Below are positions 7,692-16,968 of a stretch of DNA of 64,000 nucleotides, piece by piece. The notes beneath the pieces are model-generated. The model saw nothing but the letters and a program-made list of their open reading frames with translations, did no database searches and was not told the DNA's origin. The stretch's first letter is position 1; every line of letters starts with the position of its first letter. The stretch is from UBA668 sp041394605 (GTDB lineage Bacteria; Actinomycetota; Acidimicrobiia; Acidimicrobiales; Ilumatobacteraceae): positions 28,681 through 92,680 of the forward strand of contig JAWKHX010000019.1 in the NCBI GenBank assembly GCA_041394605.1. The letters are read 5' to 3'. Position numbers and translations under genes: made by a program.

Positions 7692-9002
7692 GTGAGCCTG
7701 AAGTTCGGCACCGACGGGGTGCGCGGCGTGGCGCTCACCGAACTGACCCCGGTGTTCGCCGCCCGGCTGGGCCGTGCTGCGGCCACCGTCCTCGGTCCGG
7801 GGCGCTGGCTGATCGGCCGCGACCCGCGGGAGAGCAGCCAGGTGCTGGCCGACGCGCTGGCTGCCGGTCTGGTGGCCGGTGGGGCCGAGCCGGTGGACGC
7901 AGGGGTACTGCCCACCCCGGCGCTGGCCTACCTGTCGGACCTGTTGGCCGCGCCCGCCGCGATGGTCACTGCATCGCACAACCCGTGGCACGACAACGGC
8001 GTGAAGGTGTTCGCCGCCGGCGGGCTGAAGCTGCCCGACGAGGTGGAGCGGGCCATCGAGGCCGCGCTGCACCAACCCGGTCTGGCGGACGTGCCGCAGG
8101 ATGCCGGGGCCGTGGCCGCCGTGCACGGGGCCGACGACTATGTGCGTCACCGGGTCGACGGCGCGGTGTCACTGGACGGCCTGCGTGTGGTGCTGGACTG
8201 CGCCAACGGGGCGATGAGCGCGGTGGCCCCGGAGGTCTTCCGAGCGCTGGGCGCCGACATCACGGTCATCCACGCCGCACCCGACGGCCGCAACATCAAC
8301 CACCACTGCGGTGCCACGCACACCGAGTCGCTGCAGGCCGCCGTCGTGGCGCATGGCGCGGCGTTGGGTCTGGCATTCGACGGTGATGGCGACCGGGTCA
8401 TCGCCGTCGACCATCTCGGCCGGGTGGTGGACGGCGACCGGCTGATCGCGCTTGCCGCGCTCCAGTTGCACGAGCAGGGCGCGCTGCACCACGACACCGT
8501 CGTCGTCACGGTGATGAGCAACCTCGGCTTCCACCGGGCGATGGAGGCCGCCGGCATCCATGTGGTCACCACCTCGGTGGGCGACCGCTACGTGCTCGAG
8601 GCGCTGGACGCCGGTGGCTTCAGCGTCGGCGGCGAGCAGAGCGGCCACATCATCTACCGCGACCTGGCGACGACCGGCGACGGCCTGCTGGCCGGCCTCC
8701 GGCTGGCCCAGTTCGTGCACGGCCATCACCGCCCGCTCGCGGACCTGGCCGCTGAGGTGATGACCGGCTACCCGCAGGTACTCGTCAACGTGAAGGTGGC
8801 CGAGCGTCACCCCCACGTGGCCGATGAGTTGGCCGCCGAAGTGGCCGCCGCCGAGGCTCGCCTGGGTGGTGAGGGCCGGGTGCTGCTGCGCGCCAGCGGC
8901 ACCGAACCGCTGGTGCGGGTGATGGTGGAGGCGGCCTCGGACGACGTGGCCCGGTCGGTGGCCGACGATCTGGCAGCCACGGTGCGCGCCCGCTGGAGCT
9001 GA
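7692..9002 (+). CDS. glmM: Phosphoglucosamine mutase
   Basis: 436 residues from the GTG at 7692 (VSLKFGTDGVRG), which has AGAGGGGG about 7 bases upstream. Interconverts glucosamine-6-phosphate and glucosamine-1-phosphate on the way to UDP-GlcNAc. Motifs: phosphoserine loop TASHNPWHDNG with the active serine at S95; metal site DGDGDR at about D230; sugar specificity loop GGEQSGHIIY; phosphate-binding RASGTEPLVRVMVE near the C-terminus. It precedes a glmS-type gene, giving two consecutive steps of amino-sugar synthesis side by side. Confidence 0.96.
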   Translation: MSLKFGTDGVRGVALTELTPVFAARLGRAAATVLGPGRWLIGRDPRESSQVLADALAAGLVAGGAEPVDAGVLPTPALAYLSDLLAAPAAMVTASHNPWHDNGVKVFAAGGLKLPDEVERAIEAALHQPGLADVPQDAGAVAAVHGADDYVRHRVDGAVSLDGLRVVLDCANGAMSAVAPEVFRALGADITVIHAAPDGRNINHHCGATHTESLQAAVVAHGAALGLAFDGDGDRVIAVDHLGRVVDGDRLIALAALQLHEQGALHHDTVVVTVMSNLGFHRAMEAAGIHVVTTSVGDRYVLEALDAGGFSVGGEQSGHIIYRDLATTGDGLLAGLRLAQFVHGHHRPLADLAAEVMTGYPQVLVNVKVAERHPHVADELAAEVAAAEARLGGEGRVLLRASGTEPLVRVMVEAASDDVARSVADDLAATVRARWS

Positions 9003-9113
9003 CGTCCGGGAAGCGCGCGGCGGCGACCCGAACATCAACGGATCGTCAGGATGTGCTGTGGATCGGGCGGCCGACCGTACCCCGGTACGACCGCTCGGTA
9101 ACCTTTCCGTCAT

Positions 9114-12100
9114 ATGTGTGGCATCGTCGCGATCGTGTCCCGGCCGAGCAGCCGGCCGACCCCCACCGAAACCGAGGTCATCGGCCTGCTCGACGCGGCG
9201 GTCGCCGCCGCCGACGTGGCCGCTGCCGCCTCCGCCGTGGGTGAGGTGGACCGCCTGCTGCACGGCATGCCCGGCATGCGGACGCTGGTGGGCCGCCACG
9301 AGCTCGTCGCCGCGCTGACCGCCCGGCTGGACCAGTTGGACGGCCGCATCGCCACCGAGGAACGGGCCTTGGAGGCGGCCGACGGGCTGGCACCGGAGGA
9401 ACTGGAAGCGGCCAGCGCCGCGCTGCTGGCGCTGCGCGACGCCGTCTGGGCGGTGCGGCGCGACCGGCTGCGCACCGCTGCCGAGGTCGGCGCCCTGGCG
9501 GGCCGCGACGCCGGCGATGCAGCCGTTGCCGGCTACTTGTCCATCCAGCAGGCGCTCAGCGCCATCGACCGCATGGAGGTGCGCGGCCGCGACAGCGCCG
9601 GGATCCATGTGTTCGTGTGGGGCCATGGGCTGGACCCCGGCGACCCCTCCGTGGCTGCCGCGCTGGCCGAGCGCGACCGCGACCCGCTGTTCCAGAGTGG
9701 CTCCGTGCGTGAGGCCGGCCCATCGCTGGGCTTCGTGTACAAGGCGGCGGCCGAGATCGGCGAGTTGGGCGACAATGTGCGTGCGCTGCGCGCTGCGGTG
9801 CAGGCCGATGCCCTGTTGCGCCGGGCACTCAGCAATCCCGCCGCCCGGGCCACGGTGCTCGGCCACACCCGCTGGGCCAGTGTGGGCATCATCAGCGAGC
9901 CCAACTGCCACCCGGTGAACGGTGAGCAGATGGAGCAGTCGGCCGGCGGCACCTGCCCGTACACCGTGGCAGTGCTGAACGGCGACGTGGACAACCACGC
10001 CGACCTGAAGGTCAACCACGGCCTGCGGATCGCCGGCCCGATCACCACCGACGCGAAGGTCATCCCGGCCGTCATGTCCATCCACGCAGCGGGTGGCCAC
10101 CCGCTGGCGGAGAGCTTCCGCCGCACGGTGGCCGAGTTCGAGGGCAGCGTCGCCATCGCCGCCCAGGCCGCCGACGACCCCGACCAGGTGTACCTGGCGC
10201 TGCGCGGCAGCGGCCAGGCGCTGTACGTGGGCCTGGGCGAGGATCTCTTCATCGTCGCCAGCGAGCCCTACGGCGTGGTGGAGGAGACCATGCGCTACGT
10301 GCGGGTGGACGGCGAGACCCCATCTCCGTCGGGCAGCCGCGGCCAGGTGTTCGTGCTGGACGGCCGCCAGGCCGGCGAGTTGGCCGGCGTGCAGCGGATG
10401 GCCTACGACGGCGGCCCGCTGCCGGTGGCAGAGCGCGAGGTGGTCACGGCACAGGTCACGACGCGGGACATCGACCGCGGCGACGCGCCCCACTTCCTGC
10501 TGAAGGAGATCAGCGAGGCGCCGCAGAGCTTCCGCAAGACCGTGCGCGGCAAGCTGGTGGACGGCCCGGCGGGCCTGCGCGCCGAGGTGGGCGAGCGGGC
10601 CCTGCCGGCCGACGTCGCCGCCCGCCTGCGCGACGGTTCCATCACCCGGGTGCGGGTCATCGGTCAGGGCACCGCCGCCGTCGCCGGCCGCAGCATGGCC
10701 GAGGTGCTGGACGTGCTCTGTGACGGCACGATGGACGTGGGCGCCATCACGGCAACGGAGCTGTCCGGCTTCCACCTCCGTCTTGACCTGTCCGACACGC
10801 TGATCGTTGCGGTCAGCCAGAGCGGCACCACTACGGACACCAACCGCACGGTGGACCTCGCCCGGGGCCGCGGCGCCGCAGTGCTGGCCATCGTCAACCG
10901 CCGCAACAGCGATCTCACCGACAAGGCCGACGGCGTGATGTACACCAGCGACGGCCGCGACGTGGAGATGAGCGTCGCCAGCACCAAGGCGTTCTACGCC
11001 CAGGTGGCCGCCGGGGTGCTGCTGGCCTGCGCCATCAGCGAAGCGGCCGGGCGGGGCACCGCGGAGCGCCGCGCCGCCCTGCTGGCCTCCCTGCGCGACG
11101 TGCCCGAGGCGATGCTCGGCGTGCTGGCCAACCGGCCGGCCATCGCCGACGCGGCTCGCCGGTTCGCCCCGCAGAAGCGCTACTGGGCCATCGTCGGCAA
11201 CGGCCCGAACACGGTGGCCGCCGCCGAGGTGCGGATCAAGCTCAGCGAGCTCTGCTACAAGTCCATCGCCTGCGACGTCACCGAGGACAAGAAGCACATC
11301 GATCTCTCCAGCGAGCCGCTGATCCTCGTGTGCGCCGCCGGCCTGGTGGGTGGCACCGCCGACGACGTGGCCAAGGAGGTCGCGATCTACAAGGCCCACA
11401 AGGCCACTCCGATCGTGGTCGCCACCGAGGCCGACGAGCGGTTCGCCGCCGCCAGCGCGGTGCTCACCGTGCCCGCACTGCACCCGTCGCTGGCGTTCAT
11501 CCTCTCGGCGATGACGGGCCATCTCTTCGGCTATGAAGCCGCGCTGGCCATCGACGCATCGGCCCGGCCGTTGCGCGAGGCCCGCGAAGTCATCGAGGAC
11601 GCGCTGGCTCACCACACCGACGGCGACGCCGTCCTGGCCGCGGTGCGCCGCAGCATCACGCCCGCCGCGGACCGCTTCCTCGACGGCCTGCGGGCAGGCG
11701 GGTACGACGGCCACCTGGAGGCCTCCACCGCGGTCCGCCTGGTGGGCCTGCTGCGCGACCTGGCCACGGACTCCCCGCTCGAGGCGTACCAGCGGGCCAC
11801 CGGCCGCGTCGCCACGCCGAGCATGCTGGTGGACGACGTCACCGCCGCGCTCACCCGGGCCATCGAGGAGCTCACCCGCCCGGTGGACGCCATCAAGCAC
11901 CAGGCCAAGACCGTCACGGTCGGCATCAGCCGCAACGACGAGGGCGTGCTGGACCGCGCGCTCGTGCAGGCGACCCTCCAGGCCGGCGCGGGGCGCGACC
12001 GCCTCAGCTACCGCACGCTGAAGGTGCTGGCCGACCTGGACCCCGCGGTGGAGGCCGTGGTGGGCTACACCCGCTACGCGATCGACGGCGACCCGGCGCT

Positions 12101-12512
12101 GCACGGCGGCGCCACCATCGCCATCGTGGATCGCGGCGGCCTGTCGCTGGAAGTGCCCAGCCGGGTGGAGCAGCAGTCCCAGTTGCGCGGCACGAAGCGC
12201 CGGGTGGCCAGCGAGAAGGAAGTGCTGGTGGCCCGTGGGCGCAGCGATGGCCGCACGGTGCTGCTGGTGCCAGAGGTCAAGGGCGGGCACTGCACGGGCA
12301 TCACCCTGCTGCACGTGCGCTTCCACGACCATCTGCCGGCGGCGGTCATGCGCGGCGTGCTGCAGGGCTACGACCGCCGCTACGACCGCCTGGTGGACTG
12401 GGTGACCGAGACCGAGGGCGAGTTCCGCGACGATCTGCTGGCCGACATGCCGGTGGCCGATCTGCTGATCCTGCCGATCTCGGAGACGGCCGACCACTGG
12501 CGCCGGCCGTGA
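9114..12512 (+). CDS. glmS: Extra-long GlmS-type glutamine--fructose-6-phosphate aminotransferase
   Basis: 1132 residues, nearly twice the usual length of about 610. It has every domain of glucosamine-6-phosphate synthase. The N-terminal nucleophile is Cys2 (MCGIVAIVS). The glutaminase blocks RGRDSAGIHV (near 157) and LGHTRWASVG (near 249) follow, then the linker HFLLKEISEAPQSFRKT near 460. SIS domain 1 starts near 512 and contains VAVSQSGTTTDTNR and VASTKAFYAQ. SIS domain 2 starts near 687 (AIVGNGPNTVAAAEVRIKLS) and has KKHIDLS where GlmS has KHGPL. The sequence AKTVTVG near 931 matches the usual extreme C-terminus AKSVTVE. Three extra segments are present: about 130 residues after the nucleophile strand, about 110 within SIS2 before AKTVTVG, and about 195 after it. 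The stop overlaps acpS. Function as GlmS is likely; altered regulation or substrate is possible. Confidence 0.85.
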   Translation: MCGIVAIVSRPSSRPTPTETEVIGLLDAAVAAADVAAAASAVGEVDRLLHGMPGMRTLVGRHELVAALTARLDQLDGRIATEERALEAADGLAPEELEAASAALLALRDAVWAVRRDRLRTAAEVGALAGRDAGDAAVAGYLSIQQALSAIDRMEVRGRDSAGIHVFVWGHGLDPGDPSVAAALAERDRDPLFQSGSVREAGPSLGFVYKAAAEIGELGDNVRALRAAVQADALLRRALSNPAARATVLGHTRWASVGIISEPNCHPVNGEQMEQSAGGTCPYTVAVLNGDVDNHADLKVNHGLRIAGPITTDAKVIPAVMSIHAAGGHPLAESFRRTVAEFEGSVAIAAQAADDPDQVYLALRGSGQALYVGLGEDLFIVASEPYGVVEETMRYVRVDGETPSPSGSRGQVFVLDGRQAGELAGVQRMAYDGGPLPVAEREVVTAQVTTRDIDRGDAPHFLLKEISEAPQSFRKTVRGKLVDGPAGLRAEVGERALPADVAARLRDGSITRVRVIGQGTAAVAGRSMAEVLDVLCDGTMDVGAITATELSGFHLRLDLSDTLIVAVSQSGTTTDTNRTVDLARGRGAAVLAIVNRRNSDLTDKADGVMYTSDGRDVEMSVASTKAFYAQVAAGVLLACAISEAAGRGTAERRAALLASLRDVPEAMLGVLANRPAIADAARRFAPQKRYWAIVGNGPNTVAAAEVRIKLSELCYKSIACDVTEDKKHIDLSSEPLILVCAAGLVGGTADDVAKEVAIYKAHKATPIVVATEADERFAAASAVLTVPALHPSLAFILSAMTGHLFGYEAALAIDASARPLREAREVIEDALAHHTDGDAVLAAVRRSITPAADRFLDGLRAGGYDGHLEASTAVRLVGLLRDLATDSPLEAYQRATGRVATPSMLVDDVTAALTRAIEELTRPVDAIKHQAKTVTVGISRNDEGVLDRALVQATLQAGAGRDRLSYRTLKVLADLDPAVEAVVGYTRYAIDGDPALHGGATIAIVDRGGLSLEVPSRVEQQSQLRGTKRRVASEKEVLVARGRSDGRTVLLVPEVKGGHCTGITLLHVRFHDHLPAAVMRGVLQGYDRRYDRLVDWVTETEGEFRDDLLADMPVADLLILPISETADHWRRP

Positions 12513-12892
12513 ACACGCCGGGCAGCGTGAAGGGCGTGGGCATCGACGCCGTGGACGTGGAACGCTTCCGCACGTCGCTGGCCCGAACGCCCGGCATGCG
12601 CGACCGGTTGTTCGTGGAGGAGGAACTGGCGTACGTGGCCCCGAAGGCGGACCCCGTGCCATCGCTGGCCGCCCGCTTCGCCGCGAGGGAGGCGGTGATG
12701 AAGGCGATGGGGCTGGGCCTCGGCGCATTCGGGTTCCACGAGGTGTGGGTCACCCGCGCGGAGTCCGGGGCGCCGGGCCTGCGGGTCACCGGGCGGGCGC
12801 AGGAGTTGGCGGTGGACCGCGGAATCACCCGCTGGCACGTCAGCATCACGCACACCGCGTCGGTGGCCATCGCCACGGTCATCGCCGAGTGA
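12509..12892 (+). CDS. acpS: Holo-[acyl-carrier-protein] synthase
   Basis: 127 residues. Transfers phosphopantetheine from CoA to the serine of acyl carrier protein. The metal and CoA binding motifs are VGIDAVDVERF near residues 10-20 and SLAARFAAREAVMKAMG near residues 52-68; the C-terminus WHVSITHTASVAIATVIAE is typical. The GTG start overlaps the TGA of the glmS-type gene (GTGA), so the two are translationally coupled. Cytoplasmic. Confidence 0.94.
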   Translation: MNTPGSVKGVGIDAVDVERFRTSLARTPGMRDRLFVEEELAYVAPKADPVPSLAARFAAREAVMKAMGLGLGAFGFHEVWVTRAESGAPGLRVTGRAQELAVDRGITRWHVSITHTASVAIATVIAE

Positions 12893-12912
12893 CCGGCGCC
12901 TAGGCTGCGGCC

Positions 12913-14277
12913 ATGGTCCCGATCGTCACCCCGGAGGAGATGCGGACGGTGGACGCCGAGGCCACCGAGCCCACGGACGTGCTGATCGCCCGGGCCGGTG
13001 GTGCCGTGGCCCGGGCCGCGCTGCGGATGCTCGGCGGCACGTACGGGCGAGTGGTCAACGTGGTGGCTGGCAAGGGCAACAATGGCGCCGACGGGCGGGT
13101 GGCCGCTGCCCGCCTGGCCGAACGCGGCGTGAAGGTGCGGGTGTTCGACGCCGCCGGATGCCCGTCCGAACTGCCGCCGGCCGATTTGGTGATCGACGCC
13201 GCCTACGGGACCGGATTCCGCGGCGAGTGGAACCCGCCGGAAGTGGGCGATGCGATGGTGCTGGCGGTGGACATCCCGAGTGGCGTGGATGCGCTCACCG
13301 GTGGCGCTGCCGGCCCCGTACTGGCTGCCGACCGCACGGTCACCTTCGCCGCCCTGAAGCCGGGCCTGCTGTTCCCGCCCGGCAGTGATCTGGCCGGGGC
13401 GGTGGAGGTGGCCGACATCGGTCTCGGGGCCGGCGTCGCCCGCCATGCCCACGCCGCGCTGGTACAGGGGGCGGACGTCGGCGGCTGGCTGCCCGCCCGC
13501 GAGCGCGATGCCCACAAGTGGCGCAGCGCGGTGCGGGTGGTGGCCGGCAGCATCGGCATGACGGGCGCGGCTGCCTTGGTGGCTGCGCCGCCATGCGCGG
13601 GTGCCGGCATCGTCCACCTGTCCAGCCCCGGCGCGCTGGTCACCTCCGCGCCGGTGGAGGTGGTGCAGCGCCCGGTCCCGATGACGGGCTGGGCGGCCAC
13701 GGTGCTGGACACCCTGGATCGGTTCCACGCGCTCGTCGTCGGCCCCGGGCTCGGGCGGGAGGACGCCGCCACGGCAGAGGCTCGCCGCCTGGTGGTGGAA
13801 GCCGCGGTGCCCGCGGTGGTCGACGGCGACGGACTGTTCGCCATGGCGTGGAACGCGGAAGGCGCCGCCGCACTGCTGCGCCGGCGCACCCCGCCCACTG
13901 TGCTCACCCCGCACGACGGTGAGTACGCCATGCTCACCGGTGCCCCTCCCGGCGGCGACCGTTTGGTGGCCGCCCGCCGGCTGGCGGCCGACACGGGGTG
14001 TGTGGTGCTGCTGAAAGGTCCGGCCACCGTGGTTGCCGGGCCGGATGGGCGCACGCTGGTCGTCACGTCCGGCGACGAGCGGTTGGCCACCGCGGGCAGC
14101 GGCGACGTGCTGTCCGGCCTGATCGGCGCCCTGCTTGCCCGTGGGGTGCCGGCGCTGGAGGCTGCGGCCGCCGGAGCGTGGCTGCACGGCCGGGCGGCGG
14201 CAATGGCCCCGGCGGCGGGGCTGGTGGCGGGCGACATCGCCGACCACCTGCCCGCCGTGCTGGAGGAGTTGGCGTGA
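12913..14277 (+). CDS. nnr: Bifunctional NAD(P)H-hydrate epimerase/dehydratase
   Basis: 454 residues with two fused domains that repair hydrated NADH and NADPH. The N-terminal YjeF_N epimerase (to about 190) has NVVAGKGNNGADGRVAAARL and AVDIPSGVDALTGGA. The C-terminal ribokinase-like dehydratase (from about 200) has VVGPGLGREDAATAE, VVDGDGLFAM, LTPHDGEYAMLTG and TAGSGDVLSGLIGALLARG. Starts 20 bases after acpS and overlaps alr by 4 bases, the common acpS-nnr-alr order. Confidence 0.95.
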   Translation: MVPIVTPEEMRTVDAEATEPTDVLIARAGGAVARAALRMLGGTYGRVVNVVAGKGNNGADGRVAAARLAERGVKVRVFDAAGCPSELPPADLVIDAAYGTGFRGEWNPPEVGDAMVLAVDIPSGVDALTGGAAGPVLAADRTVTFAALKPGLLFPPGSDLAGAVEVADIGLGAGVARHAHAALVQGADVGGWLPARERDAHKWRSAVRVVAGSIGMTGAAALVAAPPCAGAGIVHLSSPGALVTSAPVEVVQRPVPMTGWAATVLDTLDRFHALVVGPGLGREDAATAEARRLVVEAAVPAVVDGDGLFAMAWNAEGAAALLRRRTPPTVLTPHDGEYAMLTGAPPGGDRLVAARRLAADTGCVVLLKGPATVVAGPDGRTLVVTSGDERLATAGSGDVLSGLIGALLARGVPALEAAAAGAWLHGRAAAMAPAAGLVAGDIADHLPAVLEELA

Positions 14278-15398
14278 GCCGCTGGGCGTGGGCCGAGGTC
14301 GATCCCTCGGCCATCGAGCACAACGTCGCCACCCTGCGCTCGGTGGTGGCGCCGTCGGCGCTGTGGGCCGTGGTGAAGGCCGACGGCTACGGCCACGGGG
14401 CGGTCACGGCTGCCCGCGCCGCGGTGGCCGGCGGCGCGGATGGATTGTGCGTGGCGCTGGTGCAGGAGGGTGTGGCCCTGCGCGACGCGGGGCTGACCGT
14501 GCCGATCCTGGTGCTGTCGCCACAGCCGCCCGAGCAGATGGCAGCGGCAGTTGCCGCAGGGCTGACGCTGACCGTGCACTCGGAGGCGGGGGTGGCGGCG
14601 CTGGAGGCCGTCGGTGCGCATCAGCATCCCGTGCACCTGAAGGTGGACACGGGCATGCATCGCGTCGGTGCCGCCACGGTGGATGCCGTGCAGGTGGCGG
14701 CGAGGATCGTCGCGTCACCGGCAACCCGGCTGGACGGTGTGTTCACCCATCTGGCCGTGGCCGACGACCCCGAGGACCCGTTCACCGACGTGCAGTTGGG
14801 GCGCTTCGACGATCTGCTCGCACTCCTGCGAATGGACGGCATCGAGCCTCCGCTGGTCCACACGGCCAACTCTGCGGCGGCCATCGCCCATCCCCGCGCC
14901 CGCCGCGGCATGGTGCGCGCCGGCATCGCCATCTACGGCATCTCGCCCGGCCCCGCGCTGGATGGGGAAGTGGCCCGCCTGGGTCTGCGGCCGGCCATGT
15001 CGCTGCACGCCCGAGTCACCCACGTGAAGCGGGTGCAGGCGGGCGAGGGCATCTCCTACGGGTTGCGCCACACGTTCGCGCGGGACACCACGGTGGCCAC
15101 CGTGCCGATCGGGTACGCCGACGGGGTGCCGCGGCGACTGCACGAGGTGGGTGGCGCGGTGCTGATCGGCGGGGCCCGCCGGCGGATCACGGGCGTGGTG
15201 ACGATGGACCAACTGATGGCGGACTGCGGTGACGATTCGGTCCAGGTCGGCGACAGTGTGGTGCTGCTCGGCGAGCAGGGCGGGCAGGTGATCACCGCCG
15301 CCGACTGGGCGGACGCGCTGGGCACCATCGCCTACGAGGTGGTGTGCGGCATTTCGGCGCGCGTGGAGCGGCGGCTCACGACGCCAGGCGCGGGCTGA
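14274..15398 (+). CDS. alr: Alanine racemase
   Basis: 374 residues from the GTG at 14274, which overlaps the nnr stop. PLP-dependent interconversion of L- and D-alanine for peptidoglycan. The PLP lysine lies in WAVVKADGYGHGAV near residue 36. The N-terminal barrel carries HLKVDTGMHRVG and VHTANSAAAI. The C-terminal domain supplies the second catalytic tyrosine in VPIGYADGVPRRL and has GVVTMDQLMADCG. The 3' end overlaps the convergent ABC permease gene by 23 bases. Confidence 0.96.
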   Translation: MSRWAWAEVDPSAIEHNVATLRSVVAPSALWAVVKADGYGHGAVTAARAAVAGGADGLCVALVQEGVALRDAGLTVPILVLSPQPPEQMAAAVAAGLTLTVHSEAGVAALEAVGAHQHPVHLKVDTGMHRVGAATVDAVQVAARIVASPATRLDGVFTHLAVADDPEDPFTDVQLGRFDDLLALLRMDGIEPPLVHTANSAAAIAHPRARRGMVRAGIAIYGISPGPALDGEVARLGLRPAMSLHARVTHVKRVQAGEGISYGLRHTFARDTTVATVPIGYADGVPRRLHEVGGAVLIGGARRRITGVVTMDQLMADCGDDSVQVGDSVVLLGEQGGQVITAADWADALGTIAYEVVCGISARVERRLTTPGAG

Positions 15399-16968
15399 GT
15401 TCGGCCAGCAGGTCCACTCCATGCCGGTCCAGGCGGCGGAGTGCGGCGCCCACGCCGAGGCGCCACACGGCCCAGCCCCAGGCCAGCGAGGCCACCACAG
15501 GCGCATACCGCCAGGGGCCGTCGATCAGGATGGCCCCCAGCACGGCGGGGGCCAGCAGCACGGCCAGGCCGGCCATCGCGCCCATCACAGTGATGGCGTA
15601 CCCGCATCCGGTGGCGCCGACGGGCCGTTTGAACGGGTTGTCGCCGTCCACCGCGGACAATGGCGCGCTGGCGGACACCAGGGCGCCCACGCCCATCAGG
15701 CACAGCACCCCGGTGGGGGTGAGCAGCAGGTACGGCGGCAGTTCCGACCAGTGGCCGGTGGCCGCGCAGACCGCCAGCCCGGCGGCCACGAGGCCCACCA
15801 CCGTACCGGCGCCGTAGGTCACCAGCCGGGCGACCAGTTGCTCGCGGCGCACGCCGCCGCGAGCGGCGAACTCGAGCCACAGCGACGGGCTGTCGAAGCC
15901 GACGACGTTGAAGGCGTTGTTGGCGGAGAACAGCAGCCCGGTGAGCGCGGTGTACACCATCGCCCGGGGCGGGTCGGGCAACGGCAGCACCTGCAGCAGC
16001 GGGAAGCCGACGCTCAGCGCGACACCGATGATGGCCTGGGTGCGACGCATGGGTGAGCGCCACTGGTAGCGCCACTCCTTGGCCAGGCACGCGGACCGGA
16101 TGCTGCCCGCCCCGGGCCAGACCGGGCCGCGGCGGTCCGCCCGGCGGCGCTGCGGGGCGCGGGTGCTGCTGCCCACCAGCAGGCGCCCGGCGAGGCGTGC
16201 CCAGGCGGTCACCAACGCCACGGCGGTGGCCACGGTGGCGGCAGCCCATGGCAGGGCGGCGAGCGGGTGCCCGTCGTGGCAGTGCAGCAGCGACCGCGCT
16301 GCCCAGCCCGGCGGCAGCATCGCAAGGACGCGCAGCAGGGTGCTGTCCGCCGACGCCGCACCGGACTGGATGAGCGGCCCGGCGGACTGCGAGATCGCCC
16401 ACAGCCCCACGCCGGTGAGCGACACCACCACGACCGAGATGTCGCGGCCGCGGCGGGTGCGGTTGGCCAGGCCCATCAGCGTCGCCAACGATCGGGATGC
16501 CCCGAGACCGGTGACGAACATGGCGGCGACGGTGAGCGCGGCGATGAGGGCGGATGCCACGCCACCACCTGCCCCGGTGGCGAGCGCCGAGCAGCGCCAC
16601 GGCGACCGCGACCGTGGCGGGCGAGGTGGCCGCCGAGCCGGCCATGACCGCGGCCAGTTGGCGGCGTCGCAGGGGAGGAGCGCGAGGGGTGCCGGGTCGA
16701 CGGTTTCGTCCGTGCCGCCCATCAGCAGCGGCCCGAACATCCACGCCACGGTGCCCATCGTGAAGCCGAACAGCAGCACGGCCCGCCGCGGGTCGGGCTC
16801 CATCAGCGCGGCGCCGGCGAATGTGGTGAACCCGGCGATCGCACCACCGGCGGAGGCGATGATCGTCAGCGCGAACAGTGCCCGCCCGCGGCGGCGCAAC
16901 GAGTTGCGGGTGATCGTCCAGCGCATCCGGGCGCCGAGGCGGGCGAGCCGGAGCAGGTCGGGGTTCAC
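15376..16968 (-). CDS. ABC transporter permease, exporter type, with compensating frameshifts
   Basis: About 530 residues from the GTG at 16968, overlapping the ATPase stop as GTGA. A polytopic membrane protein with many hydrophobic stretches (ALFALTIIASAGGAIAGFTT; LIAALTVAAMFVTGLGASRS; GYAITVMGAMAGLAVLLAPA). Between about 16590 and 16682 the open frame reads a tryptophan/arginine-rich stretch unlike a membrane protein, while the neighbouring frame reads LRRRQLAAVMAGSAATSPAT and then VAVAVALLG. A missing C in the CCCC run near 16680 and an extra base near 16585 would explain this. Substrate unknown; probably an ABC-2-like export system. The 3' end converges on alr. Confidence 0.75.
   Translation of the reverse strand: MNPDLLRLARLGARMRWTITRNSLRRRGRALFALTIIASAGGAIAGFTTFAGAALMEPDPRRAVLLFGFTMGTVAWMFGPLLMGGTDETVDPAPLALLPCDAANWPRSWPARRPPRPPRSRSPWRCSALATGAGGGVASALIAALTVAAMFVTGLGASRSLATLMGLANRTRRGRDISVVVVSLTGVGLWAISQSAGPLIQSGAASADSTLLRVLAMLPPGWAARSLLHCHDGHPLAALPWAAATVATAVALVTAWARLAGRLLVGSSTRAPQRRRADRRGPVWPGAGSIRSACLAKEWRYQWRSPMRRTQAIIGVALSVGFPLLQVLPLPDPPRAMVYTALTGLLFSANNAFNVVGFDSPSLWLEFAARGGVRREQLVARLVTYGAGTVVGLVAAGLAVCAATGHWSELPPYLLLTPTGVLCLMGVGALVSASAPLSAVDGDNPFKRPVGATGCGYAITVMGAMAGLAVLLAPAVLGAILIDGPWRYAPVVASLAWGWAVWRLGVGAALRRLDRHGVDLLAELSPRLAS

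Noticed and set aside
9003..9113. glmS ribozyme or riboswitch before the glmS-type gene
   Set aside because: Only 111 bases, no resemblance to the glmS ribozyme core, which is typical of Firmicutes.
8169..12728. Very long open frame antisense to glmM, the glmS-type gene and acpS
   Set aside because: High-GC genes leave long open antisense frames. The translation is low-complexity, rich in His, Arg, Gly and Val, with no domain, and the sense genes are unmistakable.
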